Virus record (IMG/VR): IMGVR_UViG_3300009126_000233
Location: 1 to 29,735 of that record
From: a virus
Reading direction: 5' to 3' (one strand)
DNA length: 29,735 nt
Shown here: positions 1-7,585 of the stretch, in pieces
Numbering within the stretch: position 1 is the stretch's first letter
Layout of the letters: each line of letters begins with the position of its first letter
The notes under the pieces: generated by a model
Database searches by the model: none
The model's input: the letters and a program-made list of their open reading frames with translations, nothing else
Told to the model about the DNA's origin: nothing
Position numbers and translations under genes: made by a program

Positions 1-1
1 A

Positions 2-1201
2 ATGTCCAGAATGTTTAGCAAAGCAGGCTCTGCTCTTAGAGGAGCAGGTCCAGCAGCCCAAGGATTTGCCCAAGGTAGTGGTGGTGGATTGTTGAAAGGT
101 GCGGCAAGAGGATTAACAAGATTTGGTGGCGCCATTGCTGGTGTTGGCATGGGTGTTTATGAGGGTGTAACAGGATTTAGAGATGCTGAGGCAAGAGCAG
201 ATGCAGGCGAATTAACAGCAGAAGAAGAACAAATAGAAAAAGGTGAGGCTATTGGAGGAGGCGCCGGAGGAGCAGGCGGTGCCATAGCAGGTGCAGCAGC
301 AGGTGCAGCAATAGGCTCAGTTGTTCCGGTTGTAGGTACAGCAATTGGTGGACTTATAGGTGGAGCAGTAGGTTACTTTGCAGGTAGATGGGCAGGTAAA
401 AAAGCAGGTGGCGCTATAGCAGATGCCATTCCAGTTAGTGCTAGCGAATTAGCAGAATCTAATGAACTAGCTGAAACCACATTAGAAAATGTTGGAGAAA
501 AAGATCCTGAATTAGTTACAACAATACGACAAGAAGCAGATCAAATAGAAGCACAGATGTTAGAAGAGGCAGGTGATGAAGTCTCAGACAATGATAAAGC
601 TGCTATTAAAAATGCTGCTCTTGTAAAAGCAATACAAAATCATACAGCAGAAATTGATGCCCTTCCTGTAACAGGTGGAGCTCAATTAACTAGTCAAATA
701 GAAGATGAAGATTCAGGGACAATAACAACAAGAACGACTCAAAGTATAGGTGGAACCTTTAGTGAAAGAGACCTGATGGAAAATGATCCTGAAGCATACG
801 CTGAATTTCAAGAAGTTAAAAAACAGTTTAGAGGACAGCAAGGGGCACATTCAAAAGCAATTATAGAATGGGGTCGTATGGGAAGGACTGAAGGATTTGA
901 AGGAGGAACACTAGAAAGAACACAAAACGGAGTAGCTGTACCTGAAGGTGAAGAGATGGAGGATTTACAAGGGTCTATTGAACGGGGAACATTACCCACA
1001 GGAGATGCCATTGATAATATGACTGACCGAGCAGGCGGAGGTCCAACTACAGAGCAAGGGCCTGTTATTGTAAATAACACAGTACCTGCACCGGCACCTA
1101 CACCACCAAGTGATGAGCCTAATATAGCTATTATGCCTTCTAGAGTTAGAACTTCTGATAGCGTTATACAAAGATATCAAGACAAACGTTTTAGAGTCTA
1201 A
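2..1201 (+). CDS. Glycine-zipper-rich virion-type protein, possibly 5'-partial
   Basis: The frame is open from the left edge, and its first visible ATG lies one base inside the window, so the true start may be upstream and no ribosome binding site can be seen. Residues about 82-140 are an almost pure Gly/Ala glycine-zipper stretch with two hydrophobic runs, the kind that inserts into or crosses membranes. Residues 140-250 are acidic and helical. The C-terminus has a Pro-rich linker (about 362-372) followed by a conserved-looking tail, SDSVIQRYQDKRF. In my experience such tails occur in phage tail or structural proteins of the tape-measure or hub kind. The function is inferred from this and from the neighbouring lysozyme. 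A membrane-penetrating tail component is the best guess, and an internal virion protein is an alternative. Confidence 0.5.
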   Translation: MSRMFSKAGSALRGAGPAAQGFAQGSGGGLLKGAARGLTRFGGAIAGVGMGVYEGVTGFRDAEARADAGELTAEEEQIEKGEAIGGGAGGAGGAIAGAAAGAAIGSVVPVVGTAIGGLIGGAVGYFAGRWAGKKAGGAIADAIPVSASELAESNELAETTLENVGEKDPELVTTIRQEADQIEAQMLEEAGDEVSDNDKAAIKNAALVKAIQNHTAEIDALPVTGGAQLTSQIEDEDSGTITTRTTQSIGGTFSERDLMENDPEAYAEFQEVKKQFRGQQGAHSKAIIEWGRMGRTEGFEGGTLERTQNGVAVPEGEEMEDLQGSIERGTLPTGDAIDNMTDRAGGGPTTEQGPVIVNNTVPAPAPTPPSDEPNIAIMPSRVRTSDSVIQRYQDKRFRV

Positions 1202-1341
1202 TGAAACATCAAGACGAAGAGGTATGGGAATACACCCATCGATTAAGACGTCATATTAAAAAACCAATTGAATTAAACGCGTTTGCTATAGTTTTGACAC
1301 TCTGTCTGACAGGCGTGTTGCTCTATTACCTACTTGCCTAG
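1201..1341 (+). CDS. Small single-pass membrane protein (46 aa)
   Basis: The start codon overlaps the preceding stop (TAATG), which suggests translational coupling to the glycine-zipper gene. The predicted protein starts MKHQDEEVWEYTHRLRRH, charged and basic, and then has one hydrophobic segment of about 18 residues (AFAIVLTLCLTGVLLYYLLA) to the end. This is the layout of a tiny N-in membrane protein. Its last 56 bases overlap the 3' end of the lysozyme gene on the opposite strand. No function is recognised. It could be a spurious ORF, but the coupled start and clean membrane helix favour a real gene. Confidence 0.45.
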   Translation: MKHQDEEVWEYTHRLRRHIKKPIELNAFAIVLTLCLTGVLLYYLLA

Positions 1342-1738
1342 CCCACTTACTATCTAACATTTCCTCAGAAGCAAGTTTCCAATGATGGTTCTCTAAATGA
1401 TTGATAAACTTTTTAAATTTACTTAACCTAGGTCTTCCTAAGTTGAACATCATATTAACAAGAACTTCTTTTAATTCATCTGGAAAATTATTCCAACGAG
1501 CCTCAAATAATACTTCACATTCCGCTATAGATGTATCTAAGTCTTGTTGAAAGACTTCATATATTCTATCTTCGGAAACATCATAGCCTTCCGGAAGACC
1601 GTCTTCTTCATCATCTTTTGTAATCAAGTGTCCTATTCCAAACGTTAAAAATCCTAAGTGATCTTTGTATATACCATATACAATACCCTCATCAATTTTT
1701 AATTGTTCATAGACATTGTCTCTATTTTCTTTTTTCAT
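1286..1738 (-). CDS. T4-type lysozyme (endolysin, GH24)
   Basis: This is a 150-residue muramidase expected to cut the MurNAc-GlcNAc bond of peptidoglycan at lysis. The N-terminal active site matches phage T4 lysozyme: IDEG (Glu17), YKD (Asp26), then the segment FLTFGIGHL with Thr32, corresponding to the T4 triad E11/D20/T26. The length is close to T4's 164. There is no signal peptide, so release would need a holin or another membrane disruptor. The start overlaps the end of the upstream 2OG oxygenase gene by 17 bases, so it should be the last gene of the late-type desaturase-oxygenase-lysozyme unit. The C-terminal motif RATRLSD is also typical of the family. Confidence 0.92.
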   Translation of the reverse strand: MKKENRDNVYEQLKIDEGIVYGIYKDHLGFLTFGIGHLITKDDEEDGLPEGYDVSEDRIYEVFQQDLDTSIAECEVLFEARWNNFPDELKEVLVNMMFNLGRPRLSKFKKFINHLENHHWKLASEEMLDSKWARQVGNRATRLSDRVSKL

Positions 1739-2456
1739 TATTGTATCCTAACATTATGTCGGGTTTGAGAAAACATACTGTAATACTGATCCTTAGTTTC
1801 TCATATTTAATATTATCCGGATCGGGATAGCTTTTATTTAAACCTTGTGAGTCATCTTTCTTATATATGTAAGAGTCTGTCCCAGGTACTTCGTGTTCTA
1901 ACCAGGCTGGCCACATTAATAAATCGCCTGTTTCTGGGTAGATTGTTTCTTCCAAATTAAGTTTAGATATTCCTGGTACTGAACTTGTTACCAGACTGTT
2001 TATAGGAGATCTAAAAGTTATTGGTGCATGCTCTTCTTCTTGTTGAACATAATAAGTTCCAACTAAACAATATTGTGAATGGTGGTGCCAAGGATAATCA
2101 TCTGTTTCATCAAAGACGCTCCACCATGCTTGTACTGGCCAATATTCCTCTAACTGTTCAATCCACATATAATCAGACATTTCTTTAAAATATTTTAGTG
2201 CATGTTGATGTATTATTGCTCTTAACGTTTTCCAACCATCTACACCTTCCATTGAATCTTTACCTTTATCATAAGCATGATTTCCTTCACTATCATATAG
2301 GCCTAATTTTCTCCAATGTTTTCCTTTTAAAGGATTCTTTTCTAAGTAATATGCTCTTTCGTCATATAACTTTGTAATAGATGTGGCAAGTCTTTTATTA
2401 AGATCAGGATAATTTGACTTTTGTAGATACAGTTTTGTAGGAAATAAATCAATCAT
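1722..2456 (-). CDS. Putative 2OG-Fe(II) oxygenase (TIGR02466-like)
   Basis: The protein resembles the putative 2OG-Fe(II) oxygenase family common in marine phages (TIGR02466 type, recalled and not searched). The visible double-stranded beta-helix signature is WHHHSQ at 123-128 (metal ligands probably His124 and/or His126), then VGTYYV, a distal His188 in the segment GDLLMWPAWLEHEVPG, and Arg222 in RISITVCF for the co-substrate carboxylate. It would hydroxylate an unknown substrate using oxygen and 2-oxoglutarate. It overlaps a second oxygenase upstream by 8 bases and lysozyme downstream by 17, so it is part of the same transcript. The substrate is unknown. Confidence 0.8.
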   Translation of the reverse strand: MIDLFPTKLYLQKSNYPDLNKRLATSITKLYDERAYYLEKNPLKGKHWRKLGLYDSEGNHAYDKGKDSMEGVDGWKTLRAIIHQHALKYFKEMSDYMWIEQLEEYWPVQAWWSVFDETDDYPWHHHSQYCLVGTYYVQQEEEHAPITFRSPINSLVTSSVPGISKLNLEETIYPETGDLLMWPAWLEHEVPGTDSYIYKKDDSQGLNKSYPDPDNIKYEKLRISITVCFLKPDIMLGYNNEKRK

Positions 2457-2955
2457 ATTTTGCCTTTATTATTTCTAAACATTCTTCATAAGTTTTATCA
2501 AATATTGATACTTTAAAAAGGTGTCTTGTAGTTGTTGGTGGCATAACACCATGCCAATGTTGAGTGTTAATTAATGCAGTTTCATAATACTCATCAATGT
2601 CTGAATCTATTCCTTCCATATTATTATCGTGTGGTTCCATACGGAAAGTTATAGGGTCTGGATTTTCATCTAATAAAACATTAACAGCACATTCCGTTTT
2701 TCTATCTTGATGAAATGGAAAACGATACCCTGCTTGTTGTATATAAAATATTGGTCTCGCATCTAAATGGCCTAATCCTAAAACATTTCTAAAAAGGTCT
2801 GCTACTTGGTTTGCATATCTTTTCTTTGTAAATTGAATATTCAAAAAGTCTAATTGAATTTTTGTTTTAGGATCAACAAAAGGCATAAGAATTTCACTCT
2901 TTAATTCTTTTAAAAGACGTTCTTTATTTACTCCAAAGTCAAATCTATGTATCAT
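2449..2955 (-). CDS. Second 2OG-Fe(II) oxygenase-like protein
   Basis: This 168-residue protein shows a compact dioxygenase core: FHQD with His82-x-Asp84 as likely iron ligands, strands through VNVLLDENPDPITF, a distal histidine in TQHWHGV (His133 or His135), and Arg144 in TRHLFKVSIF. It differs from the TIGR02466-like neighbour, so the two are not recent duplicates. The stop of the desaturase gene overlaps its start by 4 bases (ATGA-type coupling). The substrate is unknown. Linkage to a desaturase suggests acyl or lipid chemistry, but that is inference. Confidence 0.68.
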   Translation of the reverse strand: MIHRFDFGVNKERLLKELKSEILMPFVDPKTKIQLDFLNIQFTKKRYANQVADLFRNVLGLGHLDARPIFYIQQAGYRFPFHQDRKTECAVNVLLDENPDPITFRMEPHDNNMEGIDSDIDEYYETALINTQHWHGVMPPTTTRHLFKVSIFDKTYEECLEIIKAKYD

Positions 2956-3653
2956 TGTAATAATGGGATTATATATTTGCCTGATAAATCTTTTGGACCC
3001 ATTATTAATTTACTTGGGTTCTCATGATGATTCTTATGGTAATCCTCTCCTCCTAAAAATATGTTAGATATCCAACCTAAGTTTGTTGGTTTACCTCCTT
3101 TATGGCCATTCCAATTTAAGTGCATTGTAAGAATCCAACTCCAACTGAACATGAATGCTAACCACACTACCAACCAAGGACTAATTATGCCTAACAATAT
3201 TAAAAATGTGATATATAACTTCCAATAATGTTTGGTTAACCAAACAGCATCTTTATTCTTAGCATAATTCCTCATAAAGATTGGTCTTGTATCAGCATAC
3301 AAACCAAAGAAAAATCTTATAAGTCCTATTTCTTTTGGATTGTGAGGGTCTCCAGGTTCGTCACTATATTTGTGATGGTTTAAATGTGCATGTACATAAT
3401 GTCCAGGCGGAGTTAATCCAGACAAGACCATACAAGAAAGCATTAACTTCCTTCCTAAGTATGAGGGTTTAAATTGATTATGCGTTAACCAACGATGATA
3501 TCCTATGTTGCCTAATCTTGCCACCGAGACTGCCATTATAAAACCTAATATAATTTGCCATATAGGTAATGTTGTTATGGCCTGAGGAACACCTAGTATA
3601 GTTATTAAAAATAATAATGTAACCCGAATAACTGTCCAATCACTAAATTTCAT
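2952..3653 (-). CDS. Membrane fatty acid (acyl-CoA) desaturase
   Basis: This integral membrane di-iron desaturase has all three histidine boxes: HRWLTH (53-58), HLNHH (90-94) and HKNHH (206-210), plus hydrophobic segments near residues 8-45 and 145-178. It would introduce a cis double bond, delta-9-like, into acyl chains of the host membrane. The 233-residue length fits the bacterial stearoyl-CoA desaturase type. I chose ATG at 3653: the longer frame needs a TTG at 3671 lying inside the gp32 terminator tail. A late-promoter-like octamer ends 5 bases before this ATG. It is the first gene of the unit with two 2OG oxygenases and lysozyme. A second, distinct desaturase lies at 28099-28839. Confidence 0.9.
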   Translation of the reverse strand: MKFSDWTVIRVTLLFLITILGVPQAITTLPIWQIILGFIMAVSVARLGNIGYHRWLTHNQFKPSYLGRKLMLSCMVLSGLTPPGHYVHAHLNHHKYSDEPGDPHNPKEIGLIRFFFGLYADTRPIFMRNYAKNKDAVWLTKHYWKLYITFLILLGIISPWLVVWLAFMFSWSWILTMHLNWNGHKGGKPTNLGWISNIFLGGEDYHKNHHENPSKLIMGPKDLSGKYIIPLLQ

Positions 3654-3658
3654 ATCAC

Positions 3659-3666
3659 TATTTATG
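3659..3666 (-). promoter_or_regulatory. Late-promoter-like octamer before the desaturase
   Basis: On the minus strand this reads CATAAATA, one base from the T4 late consensus TATAAATA. It lies between the gp32 terminator and the desaturase start. Using T4 spacing, transcription would begin at or next to the ATG, giving a leaderless message. AT-rich DNA yields such octamers by chance, so support comes mainly from position. Confidence 0.45.
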
Positions 3667-3669
3667 TAC

Positions 3670-3694
3670 AAAAAGAAGCCCTCCTAAGAGGGCT
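3670..3694 (-). terminator. Rho-independent terminator after gene 32
   Basis: On the minus strand a perfect 7-bp stem, AGCCCTC/GAGGGCT, with a 4-base loop is followed by a T-rich tail (TCTTTTT). It sits 17 bases after the gp32 stop codon, ending the 33-59-32 unit before the late desaturase unit begins. Confidence 0.9.
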
Positions 3695-3710
3695 CCAAAA
3701 CTTTGAAAGT

Positions 3711-4619
3711 TTAGTCTTCAGCCAGGGATTTGAAATATGACAAAGTTTCATCTTCATCATCTGTGGTTGAAGGTTCTGGTGCTGCTTGGACGGACTTTAC
3801 TTTTTCAATAAAGTGATCGTCTGCTGCATCATTTGTAGTTTGAGAGATCTGCTCAGCCGTTGCGACTTTAGGACCACCTGAAAGAACTAAATCTAATTTA
3901 GCTTTAAGTTCTTCATAAGTTTTGAATTCACCGGGTCCAACCTTCTCTTGTAAAGAATGTTGTTTACCCCAAATTTCTTCAATTTTCTCATCACTACCAT
4001 CAATAGGTGAAGAGTTATCAAATTCACTCTTATCATAATTACGATATCCTTCTACCTGTCGAATTTTTAATTTGAAGTTTGCTCCTTCCCAAAAGTCAAA
4101 AGGATTGACTGGTTTCTCATCTTCAAACTGTGGTTGCATAACATCTTTAATTTTATCGAAGATCTTCTTACCAAATTTGTAGTAATATACATTACCTACT
4201 GTTTCTGGATTAGATGAGTCTTCAACGACTAAAATGTTTGCATAATAATTTAGGCGCCTCTTTTGCTTACGGGCAATATCCTTATTAGCTTCAACACCAG
4301 AGTTCCAAAGTTCGGAATTTAATTCTGAGACTGGATCTTGCTTGTTTAAAGTTGTAAGTGAATTTTCGATATACCATTTACCGGTTGGTCCTTGGAATCC
4401 GTGATTCCACATTCTAACCCACGGCATATCTTCGCCTTGAGGTGCAGGCAAGAACCTAATAACGGCGTAACCGTTACCTGCCTTGTCTACTGTTGGTTTC
4501 CATTCCCGCTCATCACCTTTTTTAAATGATTGGGGATTTGAGATTTTTTCGACTTCCTTCATTAAGTTGTCGAAGTTTCCGCGTTGTTTGCGGAGTTCTG
4601 AAAGTGTATTAAACGACAT
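3711..4619 (-). CDS. 32: gp32 single-stranded DNA-binding protein
   Basis: This is the T4 gp32-type helix-destabilising protein that coats ssDNA and organises replication, recombination and repair. The core shows the gp32 segment NHGFQGPTGKWYIENS (about 72-87), the OB-fold region with YAVIRFLP, and a family-typical acidic C-terminal tail (DDEDETLSYFKSLAED) for partner binding. Its 302 residues match T4's 301. His73 aligns with the zinc ligand His64 of T4, but the protein contains no cysteine at all, so the T4 zinc site is not conserved. gp59 lies immediately upstream as in T4, a strong AGGAG sits 8 bases before the ATG, and a terminator follows. Confidence 0.95.
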   Translation of the reverse strand: MSFNTLSELRKQRGNFDNLMKEVEKISNPQSFKKGDEREWKPTVDKAGNGYAVIRFLPAPQGEDMPWVRMWNHGFQGPTGKWYIENSLTTLNKQDPVSELNSELWNSGVEANKDIARKQKRRLNYYANILVVEDSSNPETVGNVYYYKFGKKIFDKIKDVMQPQFEDEKPVNPFDFWEGANFKLKIRQVEGYRNYDKSEFDNSSPIDGSDEKIEEIWGKQHSLQEKVGPGEFKTYEELKAKLDLVLSGGPKVATAEQISQTTNDAADDHFIEKVKSVQAAPEPSTTDDEDETLSYFKSLAED

Positions 4620-4625
4620 ATTATT

Positions 4626-4665
4626 CTCCTGTATTGCGTTGTATTACGTTATATTTTCGTTGTAT
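4626..4665 (-). promoter_or_regulatory. A-rich repeat leader of gene 32, candidate autogenous operator
   Basis: Read on the minus strand, ATACAACG (4665-4658), ATATAACG (4654-4647), ATACAACG (4644-4637) and ATACAGGAG (ending in the ribosome binding site, 4634-4626) follow each other at a 10-11 base period. The element runs from the last codons of gp59 to the gp32 start. T4 gp32 represses its own translation by cooperative binding to an unstructured leader, so this weakly structured repeat is a plausible equivalent. Confidence 0.4.
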
Positions 4666-5284
4666 TAGAACTATTTCTAGCTCTAGCAATGTTATTTATA
4701 AGAGTTTCATGTTTAACTGCTAGTGTTTTGGTATTACACATTACAAACGGTTCGTACCTTTTAACTAATAAACATGTATCTCCTATTAATAAATCACCTA
4801 AATAATCATCTATAAAAGGCAGTATTTGGTTTAATATAACAACACTTTCTATTGATATATGTTTACCTAACAATAGCCTTATTTCTACTGGATGATCGTT
4901 ATTAGTGCCCATTAGTTTTTCTTCAGAGTTTAGTATAACTTCTAAATCCTGTCCAAACGTGTAACTAATTCTATCTTTTCTAGCTTCCCAAGCTTTAAAT
5001 ATTTGGTGGCTTTCTATACCATAAGGCATACCACACTTCTTTTCTCCTGCTGCTGCATTAGCAACCGACAATGCTACAAACTCATCTTTTTTATATTTGT
5101 CGCATACCATTTTAAACATTCCTGGCAAACCTATTTTAGCTTCAAACTTGTGTTGTGGCATAGCAATTGCTCTACCAAACTTGTATCTATCTTTAAACAT
5201 ATTAGGATATTTCTTTTGGTCGTACTTGCCCCAAAAGTGGTTTTTAACAGCTACATGAATTTTATATGCTTCTAAAGGTTCCAT
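4649..5284 (-). CDS. 59: gp59 replicative helicase loader
   Basis: The 211-residue protein matches T4 gp59 (217 aa), which loads the gp41 helicase on gp32-coated fork DNA. Visible family features are the N-terminal segment EAYKIHVAVKNHF, then YKFGRAI and LPGMFKMV, and the basic C-terminal half with VEIRLLLGK and the segment ISIESVVILNQILPFID. It lies directly before gene 32, as in T4, and overlaps the upstream methyltransferase by 13 bases. The stop codon is embedded in the repeated leader of gene 32, so translation of the two may interact. Confidence 0.88.
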   Translation of the reverse strand: MEPLEAYKIHVAVKNHFWGKYDQKKYPNMFKDRYKFGRAIAMPQHKFEAKIGLPGMFKMVCDKYKKDEFVALSVANAAAGEKKCGMPYGIESHQIFKAWEARKDRISYTFGQDLEVILNSEEKLMGTNNDHPVEIRLLLGKHISIESVVILNQILPFIDDYLGDLLIGDTCLLVKRYEPFVMCNTKTLAVKHETLINNIARARNSSNTTKI

Positions 5285-5889
5285 TTATACATCTGCCAAT
5301 AATATACATTCTTAGGCCAAACTTCTTTTGTATCTAACTCTTTGACACATTTATAACCTGAACTTTCCATTATCTTTTTAACTGTTCCAGAAGATAGTTT
5401 GTGCCAATAATTCAAAGGATTTTGTATAAACATACCATTTGATCTGCCTAAAGGATTGTGTTTATAATCATATTCATATGGTACTACACCATCTTCTTCA
5501 ACATCTATATTTGATATAATAATTTTATTGGGTGTAGAATGATTAACTATCTTTTCCAACAAATGCAAAGGAGCTAGCAAGTGATATAACAATCCACAAC
5601 ATACGACCACATCAAAAGGCCTTCTTTGACTAAAAAACTCTTCGTAACCATTATGATATATGCTTGCATTTTGTATGCTCTTTTGTTTAATAGACTTCTT
5701 TAGCCCTTGAGCAGAAAATATTTCAGGCTCAACTAGCATTAAATAACTTGGATCTTGTTTTAGAATTAATTTTGAATGATGTCCTGGACCAGGACCTAAC
5801 TCCAAAACACTTTCATGGCTCTCTATAGAAGAAAAGAATTCTTCATATGACCATTCTAAATATTTGTTCCACTGCTCTTTTTCATTCAT
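5272..5889 (-). CDS. Class I SAM-dependent methyltransferase
   Basis: A Rossmann methyltransferase signature is clear: motif I VLELGPGPG at 28-36, an acidic residue at the end of strand 2 (LMLVEPE), and motif IV-like VVVCCGLLYHLL, a pattern shared with small-molecule and tRNA-modifying methyltransferases. The substrate cannot be told. It is inserted between genes 33 and 59, which are neighbours in T4. It starts in a 4-base overlap with the gp33 stop and overlaps gp59 by 13 bases, so it is embedded in the same translationally coupled unit. A role with the epimerase in glycan or nucleotide modification is possible but unproven. Confidence 0.8.
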   Translation of the reverse strand: MNEKEQWNKYLEWSYEEFFSSIESHESVLELGPGPGHHSKLILKQDPSYLMLVEPEIFSAQGLKKSIKQKSIQNASIYHNGYEEFFSQRRPFDVVVCCGLLYHLLAPLHLLEKIVNHSTPNKIIISNIDVEEDGVVPYEYDYKHNPLGRSNGMFIQNPLNYWHKLSSGTVKKIMESSGYKCVKELDTKEVWPKNVYYWQMYKWNL

Positions 5890-6185
5890 AATAAAGTGTT
5901 TGTCTTTCTCTTTTCTTTAAGTAAATTAAGATCTAATGCTTCTTCTTTTATTTTTGCTTTGATAGAAGCTGTTAAGAACTTACTAATACTTTCAATTTCA
6001 ATTGACTTCTTTTCACAGTAATCTACAACCATATCCATACATGGCGAGTTCGTATTGAATGCCATCTTTTCTATATATTGTGAAAACTCTGTTGAAGTAT
6101 GAAACTCTTTTGTAACGAGAAAGACATCACTAACTTTTTCTTCAGTCATTTTTATCGTGTTGTCTACTACTACTCTTGCCGTCAT
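5886..6185 (-). CDS. 33: gp33 late-transcription coactivator
   Basis: The 99-residue protein resembles T4-type gp33, which binds the RNA polymerase beta flap and links it to the gp45 sliding clamp for late transcription. The conserved core is visible as FSQYIEKMAF, then CMDMVVDYCEKKSIEIESIS and SIKAKIKEEALDLNLL, with a short Leu-rich clamp-binding-like tail, TNTLL. The start at 6185 has GGAG 10 bases upstream. An internal ATG at 6149 is an alternative, and the first 44 bases overlap the epimerase gene. The presence of gp33 agrees with the late octamers found elsewhere. Confidence 0.78.
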   Translation of the reverse strand: MTARVVVDNTIKMTEEKVSDVFLVTKEFHTSTEFSQYIEKMAFNTNSPCMDMVVDYCEKKSIEIESISKFLTASIKAKIKEEALDLNLLKEKRKTNTLL

Positions 6186-7041
6186 TACGTTTATTCTCCT
6201 TCACCCATTGTTTAATATAATCGTGTACATCATTATGGCATTCTATATAAGGTTGAGTGCAACAGGTGCGCTTTGCCTCTCCCTTTCTATCAAATGTATG
6301 TACCACAGGATGATCAAAAGCTTTTGCTATTGATGAAATGCTTTTGGGTTCTCCTTTTCCAAAGTGTGCTACTGAAGGTACGTTAGGATCAGCCATAAGC
6401 TGTAACATGCCTTGCACAACATCATGAACATGGGTAAAGTCTCTTTCCTTTTTCCCTGTTCCATAAATCGTTAATGGTTCGCCTTGTAAGTAGTCTTGTT
6501 TAAATTTCCTAACGACTGTGCTATATTCTCCATAGTCAGCCTCGCCAGGTCCATATACATTATAAAAGTACATTAAAACATAATCTAAAGAATATAATCT
6601 CCTATACAAATATAATAACTGTTCACACATTATTTTGCTAAATGTATAAGGATTTTCTTGTGCTTCATTATATTGTGTACTAGATGAGGTTGCAAAAAAT
6701 AATTTACAATTAAATACTCTAGCCCAATCAGCTACCGTTGTTGTAGTAGCAATATTATTGGTTATTGTTTCAGATGGATATTCTAATGCTCTTCTAACTC
6801 TTGGACTGTTTGCTAAATGAAATATACAGGCGGGAGGTTCAATTGTTGCGTGATGAGGATTAAAGGTTGAGACTTCAGCCTTATGATACTCCACGTTTTC
6901 ATGTCTAAAAAATACTTTACCGGTTCTATTGTCGTCAATTACTGTAACAAAAAATCCTTGCTCAAGTAAATTTGCAACGAAATGTGATCCAATAAAACCG
7001 CACCCGCCTGTTACTATTATGTTTGGCATATCCGTTAACAT
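6142..7041 (-). CDS. NAD-dependent sugar epimerase/dehydratase (extended SDR)
   Basis: A Rossmann fold begins with TGGCGFIGSH (11-20), the GxxGxxG dinucleotide motif of extended short-chain dehydrogenases. The catalytic pair is visible as PYTFSK (Tyr132, Lys136), with serines at 119-121 in FATSSS. The middle YFYNVYGPGE and the C-terminal YGTGKKERDFTHVHDV are hallmarks of the UDP-glucose 4-epimerase and related sugar-nucleotide enzymes. The product sugar cannot be specified. ATG at 7041 coincides with the predicted transcription start, and a second in-frame ATG at 7029 begins MPNIIVTGG. It heads the unit carrying genes 33, 59 and 32, an unusual place for a sugar enzyme. Confidence 0.88.
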   Translation of the reverse strand: MLTDMPNIIVTGGCGFIGSHFVANLLEQGFFVTVIDDNRTGKVFFRHENVEYHKAEVSTFNPHHATIEPPACIFHLANSPRVRRALEYPSETITNNIATTTTVADWARVFNCKLFFATSSSTQYNEAQENPYTFSKIMCEQLLYLYRRLYSLDYVLMYFYNVYGPGEADYGEYSTVVRKFKQDYLQGEPLTIYGTGKKERDFTHVHDVVQGMLQLMADPNVPSVAHFGKGEPKSISSIAKAFDHPVVHTFDRKGEAKRTCCTQPYIECHNDVHDYIKQWVKENKRNDGKSSSRQHDKND

Positions 7042-7047
7042 TCTACT

Positions 7048-7076
7048 ATTATAGATTCTTTAGAACTAATTATCAA
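7048..7076 (-). promoter_or_regulatory. Sigma70-type promoter for the epimerase-33-59-32 unit
   Basis: On the minus strand TTGATA (7076-7071) and a perfect TATAAT (7053-7048) are separated by exactly 17 bases. The predicted start is near 7041, the first base of the epimerase ORF. The -35 box overlaps the end of the SleB-like gene. Confidence 0.7.
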
Positions 7077-7560
7077 GAGGTTTATAGAAGATATGGTTGT
7101 CTATACTAACCGTTTGAACATAATGGTTAGCCCAATCTGGATTAACCTTTTTACTGTGGTACCATAAAGCACCTTGTGTAAAGTCTGTTGCTTCCCAACC
7201 TAACATTACAGATGCTAATAACAATATTTCGTCCCAACAAGATTCTGTAGGGGTATCTGATTTTCCATCACAATACCAACTGAACTGACACGAGTGAAGA
7301 TCTATTCTACCGCTAGGATAGTATTTAGTCTGTTTAACAACACCACAAACCGTGTCAGGAAAGTTAGGGTGTTCTACTCTGTTGAGTGTTACTAGAGCAA
7401 CTGCAATTCTTCCAGCAGTTGATTCACTTCTAGCTTCAAAATATATATTCTCTGCCAAACATTGGACGTCTTCATGGTGTTCTGCCTTAACAGGACCTGT
7501 AAAAAATCCTAGTAACATTCCAAGAAATAATATTGGTAACAATGGCCATTTACTACTCAT
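7066..7560 (-). CDS. Secreted SleB-like cell wall hydrolase
   Basis: The protein is of the hydrolase_2 (SleB/CwlJ) family, which cleaves peptidoglycan. The catalytic core AENIYFEARSES with Glu42 is followed by GRIAVALVTLNRV, CQFSWYCDG and HIFY, all typical of the family. An N-terminal hydrophobic signal (residues 4-22, cleavage plausible after VKA at 26) would export it by Sec or hold it as a signal-anchor endolysin. Cys34, Cys58-region and later cysteines may form disulfides. It has its own exact late octamer and an AAGGAGG ribosome binding site. It is a second lytic enzyme besides the T4-type lysozyme. Confidence 0.88.
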   Translation of the reverse strand: MSSKWPLLPILFLGMLLGFFTGPVKAEHHEDVQCLAENIYFEARSESTAGRIAVALVTLNRVEHPNFPDTVCGVVKQTKYYPSGRIDLHSCQFSWYCDGKSDTPTESCWDEILLLASVMLGWEATDFTQGALWYHSKKVNPDWANHYVQTVSIDNHIFYKPLDN

Positions 7561-7585
7561 AGTCTTTGCCTCCTTTATTAGAAGT

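Noticed and set aside
4483-4668. Plus-strand ORF across the gene 32 start
   Set aside because: It is an antisense shadow of gp32 and its leader.
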